Source: Natronomonas gomsonensis (GTDB lineage: Archaea; Halobacteriota; Halobacteria; Halobacteriales; Haloarculaceae). Taken from it: 64,000 bases of DNA. Every line of letters starts with the position of its first letter. The stretch's first letter is position 1. Below, piece by piece: positions 49,432-58,005 of this stretch. Under the pieces are notes generated by a model, which saw only the letters and a list, made by a program, of their open reading frames with translations, did no database searches and had not been told where the DNA came from. The stretch is taken from positions 558,001 to 622,000 of the forward strand of contig NZ_CP101323.1 of the NCBI RefSeq assembly GCF_024300825.1, in the 5' to 3' direction. Made by a program: the position numbers and the translations under genes.

Positions 49432-50490
49432 CTAGGCTCCGAGCATCGCGTCGATGTCCGCGTAGTCGCGTAGGAGCTCACCCATCCGCTCGACGGTGTG
49501 TGTGTCGCGGGTTCGTCCCGAGCGAATGATGTTCTCGGCGCGGTCGAGTGTCGTCTTGGTGTCGGCACCCACGAGTAGGACCGGCACGTCGGCGGCTTCG
49601 GCACGGCCGAGGACGGCCTCGGGCGGCCGGAACCCACCGGTCAACAGCAGACACTCGACGCCCGATGCCTCCAGTGCGGCAGTTACCACGTCGGTCCGGT
49701 CGCCGCCGGTGATGAGCGCGGCGTCGCGGACTCGGCGGAGTTGCCCGAGCGCCTCGCCGGCGGTCATCGCACCGACGACGAATCGTTCGAGGAGGCCGTC
49801 GGTCGGCGCCTCGCTGGTCAGCACGTCGGCACCGAGTTCCGTGGCCAGTTCCGCGACCGTGACGCCCGCGAGGTCGCGGTCACGCGGGACGGTGCCGAAC
49901 ACCCGAACCCCCCGCCCTTCGAGGAATGGAACAACGTCGCTTGCGAGGCTGTCGAACGCCGCGTCGGGAACCGCGTTGAACAGAACGCCGCCGAGGCGGT
50001 CGCCGAGGAACTCGGCGGCGGCCAACACCTCGTCGATGTCGCTCGGTTGGGCGTAGGGAACGACGAGGACGACCGTCGCATCGAGCAATTCGGCGATGTC
50101 GCGGTCGGTTAATCCGACGATACCCCCAGTCGTCAGCGACCCGCCCCCTTCGAGTATCATCCGGTCGGTGTCTTCGGCCATCCCCTCGAACTCCTCGGTA
50201 ATTCGTTCACGGAGGGCCTCGGGGTCCTCGCGACCGCGAATCGCCTCTTGGATGAACGTCGAGGAGTAGACGACCGGCTCCATCTCGTGGGTCTGGCTGT
50301 CGAGGTCCAACACCTCGCGGGCCAAAAGCGGGTCCTCGTCGAGCGTCTTGCCGACCGACGATTGCAGTCGCGTCCCTTTGGGTTTCATGTAGCCGACGCG
50401 CTCGCCGCGCTCTCGGGCGGCTCTGGCCAACGACAGTGCGACGGCGGTCTTGCCTGTGCTCTCTTTGGTCGAGGTGACGAGTAGGGTCAT
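49432..50490 (-). CDS. BioD-like P-loop/DRTGG-domain protein (phosphotransacetylase-family N-terminal type)
   Basis: A 352-residue protein starting at MTLLVTSTKESTGKTAVALS. Residues 1-200: a dethiobiotin-synthetase-like P-loop domain (STKESTGKTAVA, LEGGGSLTTGGIVGL). Residues 210-350: a DRTGG domain (VVGAMTAGEALGQLRRVRDAALITGGDRTDVVTAALEASGVECLLLTGG), which in many phosphotransacetylases precedes the catalytic part. The catalytic acyltransferase domain is absent, so it may be regulatory. Its start overlaps the acetate-CoA ligase stop by 4 bases, pointing to acetyl-CoA metabolism. Confidence 0.85.
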   Translation of the reverse strand: MTLLVTSTKESTGKTAVALSLARAARERGERVGYMKPKGTRLQSSVGKTLDEDPLLAREVLDLDSQTHEMEPVVYSSTFIQEAIRGREDPEALRERITEEFEGMAEDTDRMILEGGGSLTTGGIVGLTDRDIAELLDATVVLVVPYAQPSDIDEVLAAAEFLGDRLGGVLFNAVPDAAFDSLASDVVPFLEGRGVRVFGTVPRDRDLAGVTVAELATELGADVLTSEAPTDGLLERFVVGAMTAGEALGQLRRVRDAALITGGDRTDVVTAALEASGVECLLLTGGFRPPEAVLGRAEAADVPVLLVGADTKTTLDRAENIIRSGRTRDTHTVERMGELLRDYADIDAMLGA

Positions 50491-52580
50491 AATCTTTCTG
50501 GGTCGACGGTGAGTCTGATGTCGATGGCGACGACGCCGTCGGGCGTCGCCACCAGCGGGTTGATGTCCAGTTCGACGATGGCGGGGAAGTCGGTGACGAG
50601 TTGAGAGAGTCGCTGGATGGTCTCGACGACGGCGTCTTCGTCGACCGGCGTCCGGCCGCGTGCGCCCCGCAACAGCGGTGCCGCGTCGATGTCGTCTATC
50701 ATGCTCGCGGCCTCGGATTTCGAAACCGGCGCGACGCGGAGCGTGGTGTCCTCGAACACCTCGACGAAGACGCCGCCGAGGCCGAACAGCACGAGCGGTC
50801 CGAACTGCGGGTCACGGTTCAGTCCGAGGATGGTCTCGACGCCGTCGTCGAAGTCGACCATCTCCTGTATCTGTACGCCGAGGATTCGGGCGTCGGGTTG
50901 GTAGTTCCGAGCGCGCGTGATTAGCGTCTCGTAGATGTCCGCTACGTCTGCGTCCGTGACGCCGACTTCGACGCCGCCCACGTCGGTCTTGTGAAGGATG
51001 TCCGGCGAGACGATTTTCATCACCACGTCGCCGCCGATTGATTCGGCCACTCGTTGGGCCTCAACCGGCGAGTCGACGATGTCGCTTTCGGGGGTCGGAA
51101 TCCCGTAGGCGTCGAGCAGTCCCATCGCCTCGATGCCGAGTCGGTTGTCGCGTGCACCCTCGACGCGTTCCAGAATCTCGCGAGCGCGGTCGCGGTCGAC
51201 GTCGAACGTCGTCGGCTCTTCGTACTCGCGCCGTCGAACCGCCCGGTAGTCGTACAACGCTTCGAGGCTTCGGACGCCCCGAGCGGGGTCGAAGTACGTC
51301 GGCATGCCGGCCGCCGCGAGCGTCTCCGCCGCTTCCTCGGCCGAGGAGCCACCCATCAGACAGACTGCGACCGGTTGCTCTCGCGTCTCGCCGAGTGCGG
51401 TCAGCCGCTCGGCCAACGACTCGAAGGAAAGCGTCGCGGTCGGACAGGCGATGACGACCGCCGCGCCGATGGCAGGGTCATCGAGGACGACCTCCAGGGC
51501 CCGCTCGAATCGTTCGACCGGTGCGTCGCCGATGATGTCGACCGGATTGTGCGCACTCGCCGACTGTGGAAGGACGTCGGCCAGCGCCGCACGAGTCTCC
51601 CCGCCGAGTGAGGCGAGGTTGAGGTCGGCATCGCCAATCGCGTCGGTCGCCATCACGCCCGGCCCGCCGGCGTTGGTCACGACGGCGACGCCGTCCGCAT
51701 TCGGGAGGGGTTGGCCGGCCAACATCGCACCGAAGTCGAACAACTCCTCGGCGGACTCGACGCGGAGGACGCCCGCCCCGTCCAGTCCGGCCTCGTAGGC
51801 GGCTTCGCTGCCGGCGATGGCGCCGGTGTGGGAGGCCGCGGCGTGGGCGCCGGCCTCAGTTCGGCCCGACTTCACGACGACGACGGGCGTCTCGGCGGTC
51901 ACGTCGCGTGCGGTTCGGACGAACGCTTCGCCGTCCTCGATGCTTTCGAGATACCCCAACACCACGTCGGTCCCGGGGTCCGCCCCCCACGCCTCGACGA
52001 AGTCCGTCTCGTCGAGGACGGCCTTGTTGCCGAGGGAGACGATGTCGTTGAACCCGATGTCGCGGTCGGCGGCCCAATCGAGGACGGCCGTGACGAACGC
52101 GCCGGATTGGCTCATAAACGAGATGGAGCCCGACTCGGCGTTTCGTGGGCCGAACGTGGCGTTCAGCCCCGACGGCGTCGAGATGATGCCCAGCGAATTC
52201 GGGCCGACGAGGTTCAACCCATAGCGGTTCGCGAGGTCGACGAGCGCCTCCTCGCGTGCGGTGCCTTCCCCGCCGGATTCGCCGAACCCGGCGGTAATCA
52301 CGACGACGTTTTCGATGCCTGCCTCGCCTGCCGACTCGATGACATCGAGGGCCGCGGCGGCCGGCACCACGACGACCGCGAGGTCGGCGCCGGTTTCGGC
52401 CACGTCGTCGTAACAGGGTCGGTCGAACAGCCGGTCGTCTGTCGGGTTGACCGGAACGACCGACCCTTCGAAATCCGCCACGAGGTTCTCCATCACGGCT
52501 CGCCCGACCGACCCCTTACGGTCGGTCGCTCCGACGACGGCGACCCGCTCCGGGGCGAACAGTCCCGAAAGTTCGCTCAT
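50487..52580 (-). CDS. Acetate-CoA ligase (ADP-forming), fused alpha-beta
   Basis: A 697-residue protein starting at MSELSGLFAPERVAVVGA. CoA-binding Rossmann domain (VAVVGATDRKGSVGRAVMENL), succinyl-CoA-synthetase-like ligase domains with the phospho-His candidate in AAASHTGAIAGSEAAYEAG, and a C-terminal ATP-grasp domain (GLGGVFVEVFEDTTLRVAPVS). It interconverts acetyl-CoA and ADP plus Pi with acetate, CoA and ATP, the usual route of archaeal acetate production. The C-terminal order alpha-beta is as in haloarchaeal Acd. Operon with the DRTGG protein. Confidence 0.92.
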   Translation of the reverse strand: MSELSGLFAPERVAVVGATDRKGSVGRAVMENLVADFEGSVVPVNPTDDRLFDRPCYDDVAETGADLAVVVVPAAAALDVIESAGEAGIENVVVITAGFGESGGEGTAREEALVDLANRYGLNLVGPNSLGIISTPSGLNATFGPRNAESGSISFMSQSGAFVTAVLDWAADRDIGFNDIVSLGNKAVLDETDFVEAWGADPGTDVVLGYLESIEDGEAFVRTARDVTAETPVVVVKSGRTEAGAHAAASHTGAIAGSEAAYEAGLDGAGVLRVESAEELFDFGAMLAGQPLPNADGVAVVTNAGGPGVMATDAIGDADLNLASLGGETRAALADVLPQSASAHNPVDIIGDAPVERFERALEVVLDDPAIGAAVVIACPTATLSFESLAERLTALGETREQPVAVCLMGGSSAEEAAETLAAAGMPTYFDPARGVRSLEALYDYRAVRRREYEEPTTFDVDRDRAREILERVEGARDNRLGIEAMGLLDAYGIPTPESDIVDSPVEAQRVAESIGGDVVMKIVSPDILHKTDVGGVEVGVTDADVADIYETLITRARNYQPDARILGVQIQEMVDFDDGVETILGLNRDPQFGPLVLFGLGGVFVEVFEDTTLRVAPVSKSEAASMIDDIDAAPLLRGARGRTPVDEDAVVETIQRLSQLVTDFPAIVELDINPLVATPDGVVAIDIRLTVDPERL

Positions 52581-52639
52581 CGGCAGTCGATTCTCGACGA
52601 CGGCGTAAATAGCTGTACTTCGTGGTGAGATGTTTGCTG

Positions 52640-53677
52640 TCAGTGCGTCGACAGCGCCCGGAAATCGCCGGTTGCGGCGGCGACCGACAGCGCGTAGATT
52701 CCGATGGCGACGACGACGATGGTGCCGCCCGGCGGGGCGTTCAACGGGAAGGCCACCGAGAGGCCGAGCAAAACCGAGAGTTCGCCGAACAGCACGCCGA
52801 GGTACATCGATTCACGGAAGTCGGCGGCGATTTGGGTGGCCGCCGCGACCGGGATGACCAGAAGCGCCGCGACGAGGATGATGCCGAGTACCTGCATCGC
52901 CCCGACGACGACGAACGACGTGAGGACGACTAACAGCGTGTTGTGGAGGCCAACGTCGAGTTGGGCGACGCGGGCGGCCTGCTCGTCGAAGGTGATGAAC
53001 AGCAGTTGCTTGTGTCGGGCCGCGATGACGGCGACGACGACTGCCGACAGCGCGCCCATCAGCCACGCACCGCTCGGCGTGACGAAGCCGACGTTGCCGA
53101 ACAGGAAGCTCTCGATGTTGAGTCCCGAGAACCCGCCACCGATGGAGATGACGATAGTGCCGACGGCGAACGACCCCGTGAGCATGATGGCGATGGGCAC
53201 GTCGCCGTAGGTGTCGGTGTGTTCGGTGAGCCACTGGACGGCGAAGGCACCGAGAATGCCCGCGATGAGCGCCGGAAGCAGGATCGGGGTCGACCAGCCG
53301 GTCGAGGCGGCGAAGAACAGACCGAAGGCGACGCCGGCGAAGGCGGTGTGGGCCAGCGTCTCGCCGATGAGCGCCATCTCGCGGTGAACGAGGTAGGTGC
53401 CGACCAGCGGCGCGACGATGCCGATGAGGACGCCGGTCGCAAGCGAGTTCCAGACGAACCGGAACCGAAGCAGGTCGGTCCCGACGAGGAGGCCGAGGAG
53501 GTGGCCGGTGTCGACGAGCGTCGTCGCCAGCGTCGCACCGAGGCCGCCGATAGTTCCGGGCCCGTAGGCTTCGGCGAACGTCGCCAGCAGGTAGAGTCCG
53601 GAGACGACGGCCAACAGCGCCGTCACACCCACGCCGACTCGGACGAGTCCCCGCCGGGCAGTGCGTCGAACCGCCAT
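52640..53677 (-). CDS. Metal ABC transporter permease (ZnuB-type)
   Basis: A 345-residue membrane protein with about 9 helices, including the ABC-3 family signatures (GIVAPLVGTYLVHREMALIGETLAHTAFAGVAFG, GFSGLNIESFLFGNVGFVTPSGAWL). A zinc- or manganese-type importer permease. Its start overlaps the ATP-binding gene stop by 1 base (genes abut at 53677). The first 20 residues (MAVRRTARRGLVRV) are basic, on the cytoplasmic side. Confidence 0.9.
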   Translation of the reverse strand: MAVRRTARRGLVRVGVGVTALLAVVSGLYLLATFAEAYGPGTIGGLGATLATTLVDTGHLLGLLVGTDLLRFRFVWNSLATGVLIGIVAPLVGTYLVHREMALIGETLAHTAFAGVAFGLFFAASTGWSTPILLPALIAGILGAFAVQWLTEHTDTYGDVPIAIMLTGSFAVGTIVISIGGGFSGLNIESFLFGNVGFVTPSGAWLMGALSAVVVAVIAARHKQLLFITFDEQAARVAQLDVGLHNTLLVVLTSFVVVGAMQVLGIILVAALLVIPVAAATQIAADFRESMYLGVLFGELSVLLGLSVAFPLNAPPGGTIVVVAIGIYALSVAAATGDFRALSTH

Positions 53678-54417
53678 CAGTGGTGGTGGCCGACGACCTG
53701 TCCGGTCGAACCGTAGGCGCGCTCTAAGGCGTCGCTCTCGTGGAAGGACTCGGGGTCGCCGTGGTGGTACAGTTCCGTGTTGAGACAGGCGATGCGACTC
53801 GCGCGGTCGGTGACGACGCCGATGTCGTGTTCGATGAGGACGATGGTGATGCCCTCACTGTTGAGTTCGTCGAGCAGGCCGTAGAATCGGTCCCGTGACT
53901 CGGCGTCGACGCCGACGGTGGGTTCGTCGAGTGCGAGCAGGTCGGCGTCGCTGGCGAGCGCGCGGGCGATGAACGCCCGCTGGCGTTGGCCGCCGGAGAG
54001 GGTGTTGAGCTTTCGGTCGGCGAGGTCGGTGATGTCCACCCGAGCCATAGCGGCCTCGACGGCCTGGTGGTCTTCCTCCCGAAGGCGGCCGGAGCCGACG
54101 TGGGGGTAGCGACCCATCTCGACGACTTCCTCGACGGTGACGGGCATCGCGGTTCCCTTTTCGGTCGATTTCTGGGAGACGTAGCCGATTCGGTGGCCGT
54201 CCTCGAAGGACTCGATGGGCTCGCCGAACAACTCGACGGAGCCTTCGTCGGGTTCGACGAGTCCCAACATGACGCTCAAAAGCGTCGTCTTTCCCGAGCC
54301 GTTCGGGCCGATGAGTCCAAGGAACTCGCCTTCTGCGATGGTCAGAGACACGTCTCGTAGGGCCGGGGCTTCCCCGTAGCTGAACGAGACGTTCTCGATG
54401 CGGACGGCGTCGGTCAT
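53677..54417 (-). CDS. Metal ABC transporter ATP-binding protein (ZnuC-type)
   Basis: A 246-residue ABC ATPase starting at MTDAVRIENVSFSYGE. Walker A GPNGSGKTT, ABC signature LSGGQRQRAF, Walker B LLALDEPT, H-loop IEHDIGV. The C-terminal GHHH and nearby histidines may bind metal. Part of the operon substrate protein - ATPase - permease for Zn2+ or Mn2+ uptake; the start overlaps the lipoprotein stop by 4 bases. Confidence 0.92.
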   Translation of the reverse strand: MTDAVRIENVSFSYGEAPALRDVSLTIAEGEFLGLIGPNGSGKTTLLSVMLGLVEPDEGSVELFGEPIESFEDGHRIGYVSQKSTEKGTAMPVTVEEVVEMGRYPHVGSGRLREEDHQAVEAAMARVDITDLADRKLNTLSGGQRQRAFIARALASDADLLALDEPTVGVDAESRDRFYGLLDELNSEGITIVLIEHDIGVVTDRASRIACLNTELYHHGDPESFHESDALERAYGSTGQVVGHHH

Positions 54418-55397
54418 TCGGCTTTCAGTGCGGCTTTGAATGCCGGCAGGTTTAGCTCTTTCATCTGTTCGACGTACCCCCAGCCGTCGTCGAGCCATTC
54501 CCCTTTCGTTCCCTCCGCCGAGGAGATGGCGACCGCTTCCTCGGCGTTCGATTCGCGGACGATGGTCTCGGCGAGACGCGGGGAGGAGAAGGTGTCGTAG
54601 AGGACCACGTCGATGCCGTTGTCGTCGACCACTTCGATGGTGTCGCTGATTTCCGCCGACCCGGGTTCGGCGTTCGGGGAGACGCCGACTGGCGAGCGAA
54701 CCTCGAAGTCGTAGCGTGCGGCGAGATACTGATAGGAGTCGTGGCCCGCGACGACGACGGTGTCGATAGCGCGCTCTGAGAGTTCCGACTCGAACGTCTC
54801 GTCGAGCGCTTCGAGTTCATCGACGTAGGCGTCGGTGTTCGAGCGGTACGTCTCGGCGTTGTCCGGGTCGGCTTCAGCCAGCGCCTCACCGATGGTCTGG
54901 ACGCTCGTGGCCGACCGGAGTGGGTCGGTCCAGTAGTGGGGGTCGAAGTCGCCGCCGTCGTGGTTGTCCTCCGAGTGACCGCCACCGTCCTCGTGGTCGC
55001 CTCCGCCGTCGACCTCTCGAAGCTCTACGTTGGCGAGCGCGTCGACGACGGTGACGGCTTCGTGGTTCGCCTCGAGGTTTTCGGCGCTGTCGAGCGCCCA
55101 GTTCTGAAACCCCGGGATGTCGAGGTAGACGAACGCGGCCGACCGGGCGGCGTCGACCTGTGCCTGGGAGCCGACCTCGTACTGGTGGCCCATCTCGCCG
55201 GGCGGGATGGGGTTCTGCACCTCGGTCACGTCGCCGACGACGTGACGGGTGAAGTCGGCCAACGTGTAAAACGAGGTAAACACGCCCTCCCCCCCGCTAT
55301 CGCCGCCAGCGGTGCCGGGGTCACCGAGACAGCCGGCGAGGCTCCCGCCGACAACTGCCGCCGCTCCGCCGAGTACCTGTCGTCGCGTCGGGTTCAT
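54414..55397 (-). CDS. Metal-binding ABC lipoprotein (ZnuA-type)
   Basis: A 327-residue Tat-exported lipoprotein: TRRQVLGG and lipobox SLAGC. The ZnuA/cluster A-I fold has ligands H in EMGHQYEV, an acidic-His loop (GGDHEDGGGHSEDNHDGGD, typical zinc-loading loop) then DPHYWTDP, H in VVAGHDSYQYL and D in VVLYDTFSS. The His/Asp loop favours zinc. Upstream (55411-55470) is AT-rich with TTATTA...TAATAA arms, a possible metalloregulator site. Confidence 0.88.
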   Translation of the reverse strand: MNPTRRQVLGGAAAVVGGSLAGCLGDPGTAGGDSGGEGVFTSFYTLADFTRHVVGDVTEVQNPIPPGEMGHQYEVGSQAQVDAARSAAFVYLDIPGFQNWALDSAENLEANHEAVTVVDALANVELREVDGGGDHEDGGGHSEDNHDGGDFDPHYWTDPLRSATSVQTIGEALAEADPDNAETYRSNTDAYVDELEALDETFESELSERAIDTVVVAGHDSYQYLAARYDFEVRSPVGVSPNAEPGSAEISDTIEVVDDNGIDVVLYDTFSSPRLAETIVRESNAEEAVAISSAEGTKGEWLDDGWGYVEQMKELNLPAFKAALKAE

Positions 55398-55493
55398 ACC
55401 CACCAGTTACCCATCTCCAGTTAAAAATGTTATTATCTATAGGCCCTTAGTTAATAATATTGGGGCCAATACAGCGCTGTCTTGTTAACCGAC

Positions 55494-55970
55494 TCACGCC
55501 GCGATGTCGGCGACCGTCGCCTCGGCGAGGTCCCGGAGCGTCTCCGGGTCGATGGGGAACACCGCCTGTGGTGTTCCAGCGGCGGCCCACACCTCCTCGA
55601 ACCCTAGAAGCGTCTCGTCCATGAAAACGGGGACGTCCTCGTCGTGACAGAACGCCGGGACGCCGCCGATGGACCACCCCAGCGTCGACTTGATGTCGTC
55701 GGCGTCGCCCATCGACACGCTCTCGGCGTCGACGCCGACGAGGTCGGCGACCTTCACCTCGCTCACGCGGTTTGCGCCGCTCGTGACGACCACGACGAGG
55801 TCGCCGTCGGCCGAGAGAACGATTCCGCTGGCGATTTGGGCGACATCGCAGCCGATGGCTTCGGCGGCGTCGGCCGCCGTCTTCGTTCCCTCGGGGAACT
55901 CGTGTACGTCGACCTCGAAGCCGTGACGGTCCGCAGCACGGGTCCGGAACTCCTCTGCACTCGGGTGCAT
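55494..55970 (-). CDS. YbaK/EbsC-type aminoacyl-tRNA deacylase
   Basis: A 158-residue protein starting at MHPSAEEFRTRAADRHG. The YbaK fold has the conserved parts AADAAEAIGCDVAQIASGIVLS, VVVTSGANRV, SIGGVPAFCHDEDVPVFMD. Such proteins remove wrongly attached amino acids (for example Cys-tRNA-Pro) in trans. The usual Lys of YbaK is not clearly seen, so the specific substrate is left open. A stand-alone gene. Confidence 0.85.
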   Translation of the reverse strand: MHPSAEEFRTRAADRHGFEVDVHEFPEGTKTAADAAEAIGCDVAQIASGIVLSADGDLVVVVTSGANRVSEVKVADLVGVDAESVSMGDADDIKSTLGWSIGGVPAFCHDEDVPVFMDETLLGFEEVWAAAGTPQAVFPIDPETLRDLAEATVADIAA

Positions 55971-56072
55971 AGCGAGGGGGTGTCGGCCGGTGTGCAAGAA
56001 TCCCCCGATGAGAGTCAAACGGTCGTTTGAACCTTCGGCACGGTTTTTATAATCTCCCCGGTAGCCGCTACC

Positions 56073-56624
56073 GTGAAACGACGTTCCCTCCTCACGGCCG
56101 CGGCGGCCGCGACCACGACCGGTATCGCTGGCTGTCTCGGTGGCGGCCCTGCCACGGCCCCCGAAGACGACGAAAGCGACGACCCGACTGATACGCCGAC
56201 CGGCCCCCGACTCGTCGACCGGTCTTTCGAGGTCGAACGCGTCGAATGCGGCGACGACTACGGCAGCCACGACGTGACCACCGAGGACGGCGTGGTCACC
56301 GTCGAGGGCGTTCTCGACGGCCGAGACCCCTCGTACACGGCAGAACTCGTCACAACCGAGTACGACCGCGACGCCGACGAACTGTACGTGGAAATCGAGA
56401 GCATCGAGGGTGACGGCGATGACGTGTCGGCACAGTGTATCGTCGAAATCGAGTACGTGGCGACGTTCACTTTCGAGAACGGGGAACCGTCGTCGGTGCG
56501 GGTCGACCAATCCGGGGTCAGAAGCGGGTCGTCGAGCGCCAGTAAGTCGGTAAGTGCCGGCACCGAGACCGAGACGCCAGAACTGACTGGCACGCCAACC
56601 CGGACACCGTCTGACGACGACTAA
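56073..56624 (+). CDS. Tat lipoprotein of unknown function
   Basis: A 183-residue protein from a GTG. Tat motif KRRSLLTAAAAAT and lipobox IAGC, an acidic linker, then a beta-rich domain of about 110 residues (SFEVERVECGDDYGSHDVTTEDGVVTVEGVL, YVEIESIEGDGDDVSAQCIVEIEYVATFTFENG). Two cysteines may form a disulfide. A Ser/Thr-rich tail (ETPELTGTPTRTPSDDD). A halobacterial surface lipoprotein family without known role. Confidence 0.72.
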   Translation: MKRRSLLTAAAAATTTGIAGCLGGGPATAPEDDESDDPTDTPTGPRLVDRSFEVERVECGDDYGSHDVTTEDGVVTVEGVLDGRDPSYTAELVTTEYDRDADELYVEIESIEGDGDDVSAQCIVEIEYVATFTFENGEPSSVRVDQSGVRSGSSSASKSVSAGTETETPELTGTPTRTPSDDD

Positions 56625-56625
56625 C

Positions 56626-58005
56626 CTACAGCGTGACGGCTTTCAGTCCGTAGCGTGGCACGCCCTCTTCGACGTAGACACGTCGGGGGACGGCCCGGAT
56701 ACGGTCACCGACGGACGCACCGCCGGCGACCTGCATCGGCAGCGACACCTCGCCGTCTTCGTCGTCGATACCGAAGCGAACGATGGCAACGCCGAAGGCA
56801 CCCTGTCGGGCCTGCTGTTCGGCGAACTCCGGCGGCGCGCCACCCTGTCCGATGGTCGTCGCGGCGTCGACGACGCCCTCCAGTTGCGGTTCGACCGTCT
56901 CGAACTCGACGAGCGACAGACAGTCGGGGCAGGCACCCTCCGGCGGGAAGGCGACCGCGGCACACTCCGGACAGAGTCCCGCCTCGTGGCGGTGTCGCTG
57001 TGGGAGGCTCCGACGCCACGTCGGAACCGGGACGTGTGCCGCGCCGCCGTCGGGTTTCTCGCCGACGATGTCGCCGCGTCGACGGAGGTACGCCGGGTAG
57101 TCGAGTTCCTGGTCGCCGTCCAGCGACGCCTCGACCGGCGCAGTTCCCTCGACGACGAACGCCGTCACGCCGGCGCCTGACCCCCACGCGACGGCGAGCG
57201 TTCGGTCGTGGCCTGCTCGGAAGGATTCTGCCAGCGATAGCGGGACGCTCGCGGCGGCGGTGTCGCCCAGCGAGGAAACCGTCTCGACCGCGGCGATGGC
57301 CTCGGTATCGAGACTCGTCCGGTAGGGGAGTTTCCCGTTCGGTGCCTGCAGCGCGATAGCTTCGGCGTCGGCGTCTTCGAGGGAACCGACGGCGGCCTCG
57401 ATTGGCTCGGTGAAGGCGGCGCGGTCGTAGGTGCCGATATCGAGTCCCTCGACGTTCTCGCTGCCATGCTGTCGGAACCTCGTTCCCGGACGCACGTCGG
57501 CGTGAGCCGCCCGGTCGGTGACGACTGCCGGGGCGTCATCGCCGACGAGGAACGCTGCCGCACCTGCGCCGGCGGCGTGTTCGCGGCTGTCGTCCGGTTC
57601 GCCTTCCGGGCAGTCAGCGACGACGACGAGCACCGTGCCGTCGCCATCGATGGCTTCCAGTAATGCGTCGGCACCCGCACGTGTACTGCCAGCGTAGATA
57701 CGGCGAACAGCGTCGGCCGGGACGTTCAGGTACGACCCCACGCGTGCGGTGAGGTCCTCCTCTTCCAGCGGTGGGGTCGTCGTCGCGACGGCGAGTCGGT
57801 CGACGGCCCCGCCGTCGGCGTCACCGGCCGACAGCGCCCGCCGTGCGGCCTGGACGCCCATCGTCAGGGCGTCCTCGTCGGCGTCGGGGACGGCCTTCGT
57901 CTCGACGCCCGGCGCATCGAAGCGCCCCCACGCCTCCTCGAAGGCCTCGGCTGTCACTCGGTTTTCGGGCGTGTACGCGCCGATAGCGAGGATACCGCGG
58001 CTCAT
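56626..58005 (-). CDS. HMG-CoA synthase-like protein fused to DUF35 domain, no catalytic Cys
   Basis: A 459-residue protein starting at MSRGILAIGAYTPENRV. Residues 1-310 have the thiolase-like fold of archaeal HMG-CoA synthase. At the place of the catalytic Cys (FACKAGTAG in true enzymes) it reads IYAGSTRAG, without Cys. Residues 330-459 are a DUF35 domain: zinc ribbon (LCPECAAVAF, ACPDCLS) plus an acyl-CoA-binding OB fold. Its start overlaps the thiolase gene stop by 4 bases. In archaea, thiolase, HMG-CoA synthase and DUF35 form one complex, so this looks like a divergent version that is probably not an HMG-CoA synthase. Confidence 0.85.
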   Translation of the reverse strand: MSRGILAIGAYTPENRVTAEAFEEAWGRFDAPGVETKAVPDADEDALTMGVQAARRALSAGDADGGAVDRLAVATTTPPLEEEDLTARVGSYLNVPADAVRRIYAGSTRAGADALLEAIDGDGTVLVVVADCPEGEPDDSREHAAGAGAAAFLVGDDAPAVVTDRAAHADVRPGTRFRQHGSENVEGLDIGTYDRAAFTEPIEAAVGSLEDADAEAIALQAPNGKLPYRTSLDTEAIAAVETVSSLGDTAAASVPLSLAESFRAGHDRTLAVAWGSGAGVTAFVVEGTAPVEASLDGDQELDYPAYLRRRGDIVGEKPDGGAAHVPVPTWRRSLPQRHRHEAGLCPECAAVAFPPEGACPDCLSLVEFETVEPQLEGVVDAATTIGQGGAPPEFAEQQARQGAFGVAIVRFGIDDEDGEVSLPMQVAGGASVGDRIRAVPRRVYVEEGVPRYGLKAVTL

